NCBI GenBank assembly: GCA_000226015.1
Contig: JH152721.1
Location: 31,142-54,094 of the forward strand
Reading direction: 5' to 3'
DNA: 22,953 nucleotides
Source: Mnemiopsis leidyi
Taxonomy: Eukaryota > Ctenophora > Tentaculata > Lobata > Bolinopsidae
Shown here: positions 9,088 to 19,931 of the stretch, piece by piece
Numbering within the stretch: the first letter of the stretch is position 1
Layout of the letters: every line of letters begins with the position of its first letter
Notes under the pieces: generated by a model
Databases searched by the model: none
Told to the model about the DNA's origin: nothing
The model's input: only the letters and a program-made list of their open reading frames with translations
Translations under genes and position numbers: made by a program

Positions 9088-9121
9088 CAGTATGTAGTTT
9101 TATGCAGTATGTAGTTTTATG
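9088..9121. repeat. Two perfect tandem copies of a 17-bp unit
   Basis: CAGTATGTAGTTTTATG occurs at 9088-9104 and again at 9105-9121, followed by a third diverged start (CAGTGTGTAC). Confidence 0.9.
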
Positions 9122-9130
9122 CAGTGTGTA

Positions 9131-9154
9131 CTGTAACTGTAACTGTAACTGTAA
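9131..9154. repeat. (CTGTAA)4 hexanucleotide microsatellite
   Basis: Four perfect CTGTAA units at 9131-9154 continue into TTACAC. Two more units lie at 9022-9033 within a similar flank (GTGTACTGTAACTGTAATTAC), so the whole 9010-9160 block looks like a duplicated and diverged simple-repeat region. Confidence 0.9.
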
Positions 9155-9362
9155 TTACACACTAATCACCACTAGATCTAGCTATTTTTGCAGTTCGCTT
9201 ATTCGCTCCTATTTGAGCCCTCTCAGTCTCTTTGTTTTAATGATCGTTTCCTCTCATTATACAAATAAGGTTCTTTGAAGCAAACCTTGTGTATAATACT
9301 TAATAATGATAATACTTAATCTCATGACAGCTAAATTTAAACTTTAAACAGCCGAATGTGAT

Positions 9363-9420
9363 GTGCCAGTACCACTACCAGTACCACCGCCGGCACAAAG
9401 TACCACTACCACCACTAGTA
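9363..9420. repeat. ACC/TACCAC-rich simple repeat
   Basis: An imperfect array of AGTACCAC and TACCAC units. GTGCC at 9363-9367 and GGCAC at 9391-9395 can pair across part of it. This repeat explains the Gly/Ser/Thr-rich and Val-rich minus-strand open frame over it. Confidence 0.8.
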
Positions 9421-9574
9421 TGGTATAAAATTTACTCCTCATTTTCCAGCCTGAGTTAGGTGTTAATATTTGCACTGAAACATGCCAATAGTAGATAGTC
9501 ATGGTATTTTCTCTGTCTTGTGTCGATTCCTCTCCATTTACTGTCACTCTCAGTCTCTTGCAATTACTCTTTAT

Positions 9575-9893
9575 ACACTATCGAAGTGTAAAGTTTTTAC
9601 TAGGACTTGTTAGATGCACTATCGAAATGTGGAGTTTTTACTAGGACGTGTTAGCTGCACTATCGAAATGTGGAGTTTTTACTAGGACGTGTTATCTGCA
9701 CTACCGAAATGTGGAGTTTTTACTAGGACGTGTTAGCTGCACTATCGAAATGTGGAGTTTTTACTAGGACGTGTTAGCTGCACTATCGAAATGTGGAGTT
9801 TTACTAGGACGTGTTAGCTGCACTATCGAAATGTCGAGTTTTTACTAGGACGTGTTAGCTGCACTACCGAAATGTGGAGTTTTTACTAGGACG
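9575..9893. repeat. Minisatellite: eight copies of a 41-bp unit
   Basis: Units start at 9575, 9616, 9657, 9698, 9739, 9780, 9820 and 9861. The unit begins GCACTATCGAAATGTGGAG, continues TTTTTACTAGGACGTGT and ends TAGCT. Internal copies differ by 0-2 bases. The unit at 9780 has lost one T (40 bp), the first unit is more diverged, and the last breaks off after ACTAGGACG. The high identity points to recent amplification. No coding potential runs through it. Confidence 0.97.
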
Positions 9894-12800
9894 GTGATGG
9901 TGGTCAGAAGAGAAAGGTACTGATAATATTAATAATGACTTGAAATCCTCGTTTAGATCCTGCAATAAATTCAATCAGATAACTTTTACTCACAACGATA
10001 ATCAGAGATTAGAGGTATCATTATGATTATTAAGATTAGTGTAAAGCGTTTTGTCTGTTCAGATAAAACAGTAATTTTTATTGTTGCTTGAACCTGCGTT
10101 AGAAATATTGATTATTTTCGATTGTGTTCTGATTTTGAACTTGAGAATATTGAGTGTTGTAACTGAAATTGAATTCATTGTATAATTTGTAAGTGCTCTG
10201 ATGGCACGTGTTTGTTGCTCTTAATTAAGATCAGTTGCAGTCGAGCTAACTTGAACAGGCAGTGTCGTGTTCTGTAAAGAGACCTTATTAACAGCCAAAT
10301 GCTAGGTCTAACTTTTACTCTTTATCTTACTTATCTTATACGTACTATCAATCCTGCTTGTTTAAGTTTACAAATTTTGACACTAATGTAACCTGATTAC
10401 TTATTCAGTACAAAGCATTATTTGATTCGTATTAAGCATCTGACTATACCACTAAAACCCACTTCCAACAAATCTTAATAGTTATCCGCCAAAATTTCCA
10501 GATTTGTATTGGTCAAATAATAAGCCAAGTTAGTCTAGGCCTCTCATTCTCAAGCTACTGCAATGATGTGGCTTGTTTCAGCTAATGTGCCCTGCTAATG
10601 CCATGTAGTCTAATGTCAATGGGCCACGTTAATGGCTAGTTAGCATGTAGGACCGGTCAGAACGCCGGAAATGGTGCTCCAAGTAGAACTGGCCTGCAAC
10701 CCAACATTACTCTAAGTCTAACTCAGTGTACACCGTTAACTCCAGCAGCCCCTCCCCGATCCTACTTCATCTACAGGTTTTATACTTTTGCTACCTTGTC
10801 TTAATCTACTTCAGCTAAAGATTTTATTCTTGTTGTGTTGTTAAACGATGCTGTGGTCCTTTCATCTTTTGAGGTAGATGAAGGTGTTTCATTCAGTCTG
10901 GTCTTTCCAAGAAAAGCTTTTCTCCTAGATTTCTAAATAAGGTTGCTTTGATTAGACGTGCCTCAGCTCGCGCTCATAGAATTCAAATCGCCGTAAGGTT
11001 TTAGGTTGATGGATGCCTTTAATCAGCTCCCAAATGCTGGTCAGCTGTTTTATTATTACGGTATTAAGTCACAAGGTTTTATAACTTTACCCTCACAAAA
11101 CCTGACCTCCAGTGCACATTGCTGCTCAGTTACCCGACGTGTATTAACTTTAAGCAGCTACACTGTACTTGCAGCTACATTGCTGCTACATTGCTGCTCC
11201 ATTGTACTTGCACCGGAGCAGCAGGACATTTTCACCACACCTCCCTACCTGTCCCAGTAGTTCTAGTAGTTCCTGCTTGTTCCTATTGGCTCTCACAGTC
11301 ACACCATGACGCTACTGAACTGGGACCTATTGTACTCACTATCGGCCTGTGTATCGGCAGTTCCCTGTCTTTGTTCTAACACCTATTGGTACTTTGTGTG
11401 TCCAGGACGTCGCCCCAATTACCCTGCCTCTAACTCCACGCTTCTTCTTCTTCTTGTACTTTTGACGTGCTTAACGAATTTAGCACCTTGGGAAACTTGT
11501 GCGGTGGTAAGTGTGAAGCTGCACGTGCAGCTCAGTTTCCGTCGCTTACTTCGTTTGGAATCAGTGTACTTGACGGTAATTCTACGTTTGATAATGATCT
11601 CGCCTGGACAGCTAGGTAACTGGTTGTGTTAACAATTTGATTCATTATCTCTGTACTGATGCGATTCATAAGGCGAAGATCGTGCTCGCTGATTCCCTTT
11701 TTGTACGTTCCGGTTCCTCTCTCCCCGAGTGTAACCGTTTCTGAATACTTTTACCGCCAGTAATGCGTCCGGAATCCTACCCCAGTCGACTATTTCAATT
11801 TTACTGATAAGAATAAAGTGTATCCATACAAAAGCACTGTCGTCACATTTTTTCCCCGAATATTTTGGGTTTTAACCGTTTTTCATGGTTGATGGAAGAT
11901 TCGATAACTTTTATGTGCTGTTGCCATAAGAAGTTTCCTGTTGAAATATTCTAAGCCGGAAGTTTGGGTAGAATGTTAGTTGCAAGATGTCGAGCTGTTG
12001 TCACTGTCGGTTGTTATTTGTTAAAGTTAAACTAAAACTTGTGTTTGTATTTCACACACCAGCACTTTCTGCGGTACAGTTACTGTTAGTGTTACTTTCT
12101 CATTTCTGTACAATATCTTTTGGCTTCTATTTGGAACTAGCAAAAGCATTATTAATTTCACATGAAAAATGAATTTGTTCGTTATGTCATTGTCAATGTA
12201 ATGTTACCAATAATATTATTATAGACGATCTAAGTCCTTAAAGAGTACGAAAATGTTGAGCCATGAAGCCCGGAACTGATAAAATGGCGACACTCAGCTC
12301 CATGTTGATGTAGTTCCGGGAAACCGGGCAACCACCTTTCACCAGCTAACACAATCCATCATGGCTAATTACAACCTACAATAACCATCTGAGGAATCGT
12401 AATTATAGAGCCAAGTTACGTCAGCGGTAGCTGTCTAGGTCGACATGATTTCCTGGATCGATGTCCGATTATGTGCCGTGGACGTAGCTCGATTTAGTGC
12501 TAGGAATATTGCATTATACTGTTTATCCAGTTTGCCGTGTTACTGTTATTTTTGTACCTGGTAGGGTTATGGAATCCATACGCTTATTTCTCCTCTCACC
12601 CTATTTCCTACTTTCTGAGATTTTTGTATTGAGTCTCAGAGATCGGTTTAAGCTTTTCTGTTCCTTACAGTAAGACCTAAGTCCCTACTAGTAAACTAAT
12701 GAACTATTCATACACTATAAGTATATATTTAGCGACAGGGAACAATAACGTTTTGTGCTGTCTACCATCAAGCCTCTTTCTCGCGAAAAGTAAAGTTCCC

Positions 12801-13110
12801 AGCATTTATCCAAGATCTGCAGAAAATCAAATCTGAGCTGTTCACCACCAACAGACGTAATCTTTCCAAAATGTCACCACGTTGCATCACGTTTTTATGT
12901 GTCTCCCCCAAACCTCTAGTCTCCCCTTTCACATCTCATTACATCTCAAATAGCTCTCTGATCGGTTCCATGTTGAAACATCCTACTTCCAGCTTGACAT
13001 GTAACTCTGTAGTGGAGCTGACACGTGACTTAGAGGCAGCTCCATCTCGCCGCATGGGACCAGGAGTCCCAGACTAAAGGTAGCTACTACAGGAGCAGTC
13101 TCGACTTTCT
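9894..13110. other. Non-coding spacer; no gene recognised
   Basis: Contains only short open frames (such as 11006-11260, 11306-11632, 11987-12172 and 12871-13077) with no recognisable similarity. Small repeats include 11-bp units at 11174-11204. An inverted pair CCCGGAACT/AGTTCCGGG lies at 12269-12277 and 12312-12320 with a 34-base loop. Composition shifts from AT-rich (before about 10500) to more C/T-rich near 11000-11800. Confidence 0.5.
11174..11204. repeat. Short tandem repeat, 11-bp unit GCTACATTGCT
   Basis: Two perfect units (11174-11184, 11185-11195) and a partial third (GCTCCATTG). The wider region 11118-11215 has further TTGCTGC/TACTTGC echoes. Confidence 0.8.
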
Positions 13111-13156
13111 AAAAGCAGCTGTTAACTCAGCAGAGTGTGGGGATCATGTGCAGCTG

Positions 13157-13164
13157 TGACGTCA
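13157..13164 (+). promoter_or_regulatory. Perfect palindromic CRE (TGACGTCA)
   Basis: TGACGTCA is the full CREB/ATF site. It lies 76 bp upstream of a TATAAAAG box, a spacing compatible with a proximal promoter. The 8-mer alone is expected by chance about once in 33-66 kb, so the evidence is the combination. Confidence 0.4.
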
Positions 13165-13239
13165 TCAGGCTCACACTTTATTGATACAGTTACGGAGGAA
13201 ACGTACTGATGTCTTTGTTTGGGTTGTGTTAGATTAAGA

Positions 13240-13247
13240 TATAAAAG
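13240..13247 (+). promoter_or_regulatory. TATA-like box TATAAAAG
   Basis: A consensus TATAAAAG with a pyrimidine-rich TTCACTGTCTG about 30 bases downstream (around 13270-13280) that could hold a transcription start. An ATG at 13285 opens only 21 codons. It could be a promoter for a non-coding RNA or for a 5' exon of the kelch-like gene. Confidence 0.35.
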
Positions 13248-13627
13248 TGCAGCTGTTAACTCTGCTACATTCACTGTCTGTACCATGAAATACCATTACC
13301 GATCTGATCTGTCTGTCTTCAAAGGATTGTTCTGCTTACTTGTCACTTAATTTTACAGGAGACTTCGCTATTTCTGATTATCCTGATTGGAATTCCCTTT
13401 GAGAAGGTCATGCCCGAAGTGGTACACAAGATATAGCTGGAAGAGTTCACTTTGAGTTTGTGTTTGTTTGCAACGTGACACGTGATAGCCATTGTACAGA
13501 CAGTAACAAGTTACTCAGAGTCACAATTCAGTTTTTTCTGTAGTCAGTTATTGTTGGAACTTAAACATAGTAGGTACTACTGTTAGATCAACGTAGTGTT
13601 TCACTAACTAATCTTAATTGTCCACTA

Positions 13628-13633
13628 AATAAA
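13628..13633 (+). terminator. AATAAA with GU-rich downstream sequence
   Basis: AATAAA is followed at once by CAGTGTGTTCATATTGT, which resembles a cleavage-stimulation element. Together with the TATA-like box at 13240 it would delimit a transcript of about 370 nt. No protein of note is encoded between them. Confidence 0.3.
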
Positions 13634-13997
13634 CAGTGTGTTCATATTGTAGCAATCTCTAAATTTACTTTCCTCATATATAATTCACCTGAATTTCTTG
13701 ATCATATCTGTCTTTGCCGCCTTGCATTGCATCATATAATTGGCCCAATTCCACGCTGTTGACACTTGACTATTTCTAAGTTTTAGCACTCTACTCGAAC
13801 GTGGATGAAGTTATACTGTATCCACCAATCACGCATGTAGGCTCCAACAGAACGTTAGGATTGCTTCCCCAGCAAAATACACCCAAACTGCCCGACTAAG
13901 TCAAAACTGTCGCTCAGTCCAGACGTCTCCGACTCGGAGGTCTCCAATCTTGATGGGTTCTGAAGCAGTGATATCGTTAGTTAAATATACAGTTGCA

Positions 13998-14180
13998 CTA
14001 ATAATCTGAGTTTATTGTTGCTACTAAATAGTGGGAGACCAGCGGCCTGTTTGTGTATAGATCCATGACAACGGCAGGATCAAAACTTGATTTACGGGAT
14101 AAGTTTTTGTTGCCGTCTCCCTGGAACAAATGATCCAAAGAATCTTCCGACGCCATACCTTTAAACACACGACCTATCAT
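13998..14180 (-). CDS. Unrecognised short minus-strand open frame (60 codons)
   Basis: Not recognised. A second in-frame Met at about codon 9 (GGTATGGCG, a fair Kozak context) starts a 52-residue stretch, MASEDSLDHLFQGDGNK... to SDY, with a mixed polar/hydrophobic make-up like a real protein segment. An AATAAA on the minus strand lies inside its 3' end. Length alone is not significant and no splice partner was found. It could be a lone small ORF, a terminal exon, or chance. Confidence 0.15.
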   Translation of the reverse strand: MIGRVFKGMASEDSLDHLFQGDGNKNLSRKSSFDPAVVMDLYTNRPLVSHYLVATINSDY

Positions 14181-14594
14181 ACGGTTGATCGCCGTTATAA
14201 ATATTGATTAAAAGTTATACCAACAGTTTAAAGTTTTGCTAATAATCGGCCCCAGCCCTGAGTTACTGTTAAAGCTCTGTCATCTGATTTGATCCCAGAG
14301 TCCTGGTATCTCGCTCATTACCAGGTTGTTCCACAAATCAGATAATCCTGTCTCGATTCGGTCACTTTTGAGTTACAATCCGTCCCTGGAGACAGAATTC
14401 CGGATAATTACTGACTGTAATGGAAACGTTCTTCAAGTTCAACATTGTATCGAAGTATCGTGATGAGGTGACCTCGTGTAATTTGCTATGTACATTATAC
14501 ACCGATGTTTGTATCGAGCCTTAAAAATAATGGAGGGCCGTGCGCGGCTTGTAAGTTCGCACGTGGGCGGTCTCGTGACACTTAATTGGGATCA

Positions 14595-14653
14595 CGCGTG
14601 TAAGTTCAAAGGCGAATGACTTTGCCCGCCTTAATAGTTAATACTTACACGCG
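14595..14653. other. Nested stem-loop, 11-bp outer and 6-bp inner stem
   Basis: CGCGTGTAAGT (14595-14605) pairs perfectly with ACTTACACGCG (14643-14653). Inside, AAGGCG (14609-14614) pairs with CGCCTT (14627-14632) around a 12-base loop. A weaker stem CGTGCG/CGCACG lies just upstream (14539-14563) and also contains TGTAAGTTC. It could be a structured RNA, a protein-binding palindrome, or the remnant of a foldback element. Confidence 0.5.
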
Positions 14654-17527
14654 CCGTGTGTTTCTACTCGTTTTAACTGATACTACTTACCTTGTATTGG
14701 TTGTTTTATTGGTGACGATCTGAACGCTTGTAGTTTCCTCGTGATGCAATGGTCAGAAACTGAAACTGTTGTCACCCTCTTCTACTTTCAGCACTTTCTC
14801 GATAGTTCGGCTACTCATGTAGAAAGTCCTGTAAATACTAAATTTATATTATTGAAACTTCCCCCTCGTCTTGTCGCACTTGTTGACGAAGTAACAGTAT
14901 ATTTTGTCGAGAATTGACTGTCCAACAATACGATTTATCTCTTGTTATCACTTCTTATCGTCAACTCCTTAGCCAGTGTCTCGACTAACACGATGGCGAG
15001 TCTATTTATCCGCGTATATTGGCTCGGTTCCAAACTTTCCTTCCTCTCTTTACTAATCACCACACCAGAAATAGTGATGTGTGTTCTCCATATTGTCATC
15101 TCAATGCTAATTAGGGTTTAAATTCCGTCTTTTCCCGTTAACATCTGCAGATCGGGGTAGCTTCTCCCTCATTATCCTCCATTTCTGGACTCATCAGCCC
15201 TTCAGCTCTCAATTATCACTAGTTACGCTCCGATGTGAGCAGAAGGTCAGTAGCTATGCCAGCATTACATATTATGTATTAGAGTGTACGAGTGTATGGA
15301 GGAGCTATAGTGAACTCTGTAGCCTAGCAAATGTTTCGTGTTGCACCTGCTTCGTTAAAGTAGGCTGAAGTCCTTACTCGACAGTGCTATACCAGTGCTG
15401 TACGTGACTCTTGTTGCTGCCGAACTGTAAATATTTACCGATGTTGCTCAATGTAACACGACAATGTTGTTGACTTTAACATTGGTTGTCGAACTTGAAA
15501 TTTACGTACCGTTATCATATTCTATCTTATTCTGAGCAAGACTAACGTTCATGTTCAAGTTGTATCGCCCAGTTCTCGCCATAGCACTCAGCCAAGCTTC
15601 GATGGATAGTTCGAATAGTTCGAATAGGTAATTTCTTTTAATTTAATGTTGTCAAAAGCTGATTGTCCCTATACCAATAACTGCAAGATCTCAGGTTTTG
15701 CCCATGGCCTGTAATTCGTTAATCACATTACCAATTCAGCTAAATCACTCCCCAATTTTGGAGGTGAAGATTACGAACATTGTAATGTTAAGTGACAGTT
15801 CCCGGGATATCCAGTGTCCCAAATGAATTGCTGCACTAAATTCTAATTAACACGTTTTATTCAATCACCCCGCCGTCTAGTCTTTATGGATTGACTAACT
15901 GGGAAATATCTCAAAAGTCCCATCAGGTCTACATCTTTTATGCAGGGGGCCTCCTTCACCTTTCAAGATACTCTGGTAACCAGTTTCTGACTTTCTGGTC
16001 TATTGTTGGTTGTGACTTGAGAGATCAAGGGGAAGTTACTAGGACTTTCCTTGCATTTTGACTGATTCGAGCTATCTTCCGTTTGAAAGATGGAATATAG
16101 ACCGTGAGTCATTAGTCCGGAGGTAGACCTTCCAGATTCCGTTGAAATTCTGTCATCCCTCATTTAGAACTCCGTCGGAGATCCCTGTCACTTCTTTTCA
16201 TTCGTACAATTTAACATTTTTCCAGATCTCCATGTTTACGTTGTCGCGACGTTCAGATCTAATGTAATCCGTTTAGCTGGTGACAAGTTTCTATAATTTA
16301 GTGTACTCCAAGCCGACACGCACGTACTTGTACCTCGCTACCTTGTACCTGCACTTTGTTCTGCGTAATTACAGTCCGTGTATATTGTTAGAAACATGGT
16401 AACGGTAACCTTGTGGGCCTCTTTTACTTGACAAATTTAAAGTTTTGCAGAATTTCCGTGTTGGTTAAGACCCGACCTCAATTCAGCCTGCCCTAAATAG
16501 TTAGAGATTTGTTGGAATTCTTACTGCTGTCCTGTTTAACCGGGCCACCAGGGCCCGTTTCCCTGCCTCCTGCTACACGCCCTACAGTTGATCAAACTTT
16601 TAACACCTGTACCACCGCCCCATTGCTGTTGTTGTTTTGATTTTGGTGTGGGTGAGAATTTTCAAGGCGCGATTTAAAAGTTGCGGCCATTGATTACCGA
16701 CGTGTGCTTAATAAATAAGCATCGTGTGGTAATTTAAGTCAAAGTGTTAGCTGCGATTAATTCTTTCCTCTTGCCCGTGCTTATTTATTCAAGTATGACT
16801 TGTCTTCAGCTTCACGATCTCCACTTATTCAGCAGGCTCGTTATTCTCGCTCAACGACTGGCTGCTCTTACTGCCGCTGGTGATTCGTGAAAAATGTGTG
16901 CACAGGAAAAGTTGTTGTGATGATTCGTTCCCACGCCATTTCCAACGAGAAATATTGTTACAATGTTTTGTATTTAGCATGTAGAGATGAGCGTTGTTTT
17001 CACACCGACTCGCGAGGTCTGGCAGGCGAGATGCTCGTGTAGTTATATTGTTGTACGTTTACTTACTGACTTGCAGTGTACTTGTTTCCATCGTTACCCC
17101 CTCCTATCTTGGTTTATTTTCACGGTCTTGTGTTGTCCTAGTTTCCGTGTACGTGACAAGTTTCTTGTTGCCATGACAACATGGCTGTTTCTATGGAAAT
17201 ATGTGGACTCCGGATTTTATCTCAGCAAATAGATGCTGGTTGCTAGTGGCCTTGATATCAGTTATCCTTATCAAAATCCTTTTTTGTACGGACTATGATT
17301 GGTACTTGCTATTTGCAAATCTAATAAAACCTAGGACATGTTGATACTATTTATATTAAGTTGGACGTCAACGTGACTGTTATCGATATCGTTTAATCGA
17401 TCACATTAAGCTTATTCAACTATAGTCCCAGTTATTTTTGAGTTGTCCCACCAATAGCTCATATCTCTTACTAATATCCAAAAATCATTTTTTCACCAGC
17501 AAGTGGAAACTGATATCCTCATGTTGT

Positions 17528-17589
17528 CCTGACATAAACCATACTTGCCCTGACATAAACCATACTTGCCCTGACATAAACCATACTTG
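17528..17589. repeat. Three tandem copies of a 21-bp unit
   Basis: CCTGACATAAACCATACTTG-C repeats at 17528, 17549 and 17570. The copies are identical apart from the last base, so the array is recent. Confidence 0.95.
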
Positions 17590-19340
17590 ACTTTCTACTT
17601 AAGTAGTACTGTAAGATTAGTCCACTGCCAGAGTCCAGACTGTTATTTTACTTGAAACACATACTGATATAGCTCCCCCTTTTTCAACTGGACTTCTACA
17701 AATATCAATATCAGATGTGTCCGCTTACCACTTACCACTACCCTGTACCCATTGCATCATCTGTCGTGAAGTCTATCCGCCACATAAAACAACGTAGCAG
17801 TGCGGTCCATTTCACAGGAACACGTCCTAAATATTCCAATATGAGCCGTCTGGTACCAGGAAATTTGGGTACAAATTAGTATCACCGCCACCCTTGAATA
17901 TTATAGCAGTCCTCAACAATGTCTGGCGCTACGGCAGATCCGCTTGTTCGCTATGTCCCTCCTCAATTAGGTGCTAAATCGAACCTCTCTTTGTGAAATT
18001 ATTTAGATAACTATCTGGGGGTCATCACATTATGCTTAACGATTATCATAAGCCTTCAGAATTCACATTAAATATAGTCAGTGACATTCAGAAATAAGAA
18101 CATTTCACCGTAAACTAGCAGCGATAAAGCATGTAATCCAATACACCTAGCGGGAAGGCCAGTCCTCGCTTCTCATTGTCCGATTTCAATGGAACATGTG
18201 AAAAAAGAGACGAAAACAAATTCCACCAATCAGGAAGACCTTAGACTTCTCTGTTTTCAGAGCCCCGATCCAATTACCGCTCTGACCCTTGGAGTTAATG
18301 AGGTTTTCACAAGATGGTGAAACATGCACTCTGGTTAAGAGCCGACACCCGCGTTGTATTGTGGTCGTATATCGGACCCCTCATTTGATATGCTTGTTTT
18401 GGGGTGATAAGGTCTCTGATAACATGAAGGGTCTTTAATTTGGCGATCAACTTTGGTGTTTTGTTTCATAATAAATGAGAGCTCAAGCTCTCTCCTTCTC
18501 TCTCTCTCCCTCCGCGCCCTAGCTCTCCAACACTATTTATACAAATTGTAGTTCTCATCTCATTATAGTACTTGTGTATTTCTCTGTGTTGCCTGCACCT
18601 TGCTTTTACTTGCGAAGTGGAAGTTCTTGTCACAAGTTCCAGCTAAAAGCACCTTCTCTTTCTCTCACTGATTAAAGTCAGGTCTGCCCGGATATTTCAT
18701 GGCTCCCGTACATCATGTCCCAGGTTCCAAGCGGTCACTTTATCTGCCGGCCGCGCTTTCAACCCAGCTTGTCAGCACTTTTCAGCTCTTTATACTTACT
18801 CCTTGGTTTTCAAATGCCAGGTCAGCAGGTCTGAGGCACGCGCCTTTGAAGGGAACATGGTTCGTTTGGATCAAAGAGTTGCTTAACGAGGATGAGAGTT
18901 TGTTCTAATTAGGAGTGACGTTTTGCTAATTAATAGAGCAGTTAGTGAGCACGGTTAGAGCACGTTTACCTCTTCCCGAGAAACTGTCAAGTTGATAAAA
19001 CGCTCAGCTGGCCATGCTAACTCAAACTTGTGAGCTCGTAAGTTTGGCGGTGCTAGACCGCGAAACTCTCCCTAAATTGAGCTGCACGTTCTCTCCCAGC
19101 CATTAGTCTGGCCGGTAGTCGGAGTAACACATCCAGTCTAGGACCGTGTCTAGAGCTTGTAAGTGTCAGGTAGGGCCGGACGTTCATTACCAATGACCAG
19201 ATCCCAAGACAGGGATCTCTCTACCGAGCCCTGTTACTTTCACTTCAGGTCGTTACTCCTGACCTGAACTGAACTTTACAGATATTGTCGTCAACAGGAC
19301 CGGATAAGAAGTGTGATATCACCTGGAGGATAACAGCTAG
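17590..19340. other. Non-coding spacer; no gene recognised
   Basis: Short open frames only (for example 18699-18908, 69 codons, unrecognised). A CT-rich tract occupies 18488-18513. No RNA gene or transposon could be identified. Confidence 0.5.
18488..18513. repeat. CT-rich low-complexity tract
   Basis: A 26-base run of only C and T on the + strand, mostly (CT)n. Confidence 0.85.
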
Positions 19341-19367
19341 ACAAACGTCACGTGTCCTCCCGATAAA

Positions 19368-19931
19368 ATGCCCTTCAAAGAGGTGACGAGAATTCTCCCG
19401 CTATTGAGATGTATCCGTTATCACAGGACTCCTTTTATCCACTGTAATACCTATATTTTCCGTGACATTGACAATGCCGCTTCGCACTGTCCTAGATCTG
19501 ATATCAGAGTTGTTTTCCTCCTACTGTTACCGGCGCAAGATGTTTTACCCCTCTTTTTGATGCCTGAAGTTTCATCCGGTTTACCATCAAACTTCCGAAA
19601 ATCAATCCCTGTTATCTCAGCTGTTATCAACACGGGGCCTATACCTGTGCAAATATACACACATTTGTACATATTCGGTATTGCTCTACTTGCTGCTCAG
19701 TGTTCGTGCAGATTCGGTTTCCCATGCTCGTGGGAAGCTGGTATTGTCTATTGTTTAGATAGTAGAGTCGCTATTGTTTCCCGTTATAGTACACGCTATA
19801 TGCTACTAATATATCCCAGACAATGTATTGTTGTTTGCCGCTATATTAAGAAGTCCATGTTGCATTTAGGTGTGGTTGCTGTTAGTTGGTATTTACCGCA
19901 GTGTTTTCACTTGGCATATATTATGCCTTGA
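19368..19931 (+). CDS. Unrecognised 187-codon open frame, no known family
   Basis: The longest open frame outside the two recognised genes, closed by TGA and preceded in frame by TAG at 19338. The predicted product is hydrophobic and rich in Cys, Tyr, Ile, Leu and Arg, with short membrane-like stretches (VVFLLLLPAQDVLPLFLM and YIFGIALLAAQC) but no signal peptide at its start. No motif is recognised. At this base composition a frame this long is somewhat unlikely but not excluded by chance. The unusual composition argues against an ordinary protein. It may be a decayed insertion or simply stop-poor spacer. Confidence 0.2.
   Translation: MPFKEVTRILPLLRCIRYHRTPFIHCNTYIFRDIDNAASHCPRSDIRVVFLLLLPAQDVLPLFLMPEVSSGLPSNFRKSIPVISAVINTGPIPVQIYTHLYIFGIALLAAQCSCRFGFPCSWEAGIVYCLDSRVAIVSRYSTRYMLLIYPRQCIVVCRYIKKSMLHLGVVAVSWYLPQCFHLAYIMP

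Larger units (their letters stand above)
13111..13262. repeat. Direct repeat of GCAGCTGTTAACTC, 134 bp apart
   Basis: The 14-mer occurs at 13115-13128 and 13249-13262, each preceded by AAAAG (the second with TG inserted). Each copy contains the E-box CAGCTG. The second copy follows directly on the TATA-like box, so the pair brackets a candidate promoter. Confidence 0.8.
13634..17527. other. Non-coding spacer; no gene recognised
   Basis: No family could be recognised on either strand. Noted inside: a minus-strand open frame at 13998-14180, GC-richer stem-loops at 14539-14653, an inverted 12-bp pair AATAAATAAGCA/TGCTTATTTATT (16710-16721 and 16778-16789), and a doubled GTTCGAATA at about 15610-15627. 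Other open frames (15963-16163 minus, 16987-17232 plus) are of the length expected by chance. Confidence 0.5.

Noticed and set aside
9344..9547. Minus-strand frame with Gly/Thr/Ser-rich and Val-rich runs
   Set aside because: Produced by the TACCAC simple repeat at 9363-9420; low complexity, no signs of a gene.
9575..9893. CRISPR-like array
   Set aside because: The 41-bp units abut directly with no unique spacers, and the sequence is from an animal genome.
11006..11632. Three overlapping frames with Leu/Thr-rich products as a gene
   Set aside because: Low-complexity composition from a C/T-rich stretch, conflicting frames, no domains.
15963..16163. Minus-strand hydrophilic frame of 66 codons
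   Set aside because: Dozens of frames of this size are expected by chance; preceded at once by a stop, with no convincing splice sites or similarity.
17935..17995. Possible tRNA B box on the minus strand (GGTTCGATT)
   Set aside because: The final CC of the B box is missing and no T-stem, A box or acceptor stem pairs around it.
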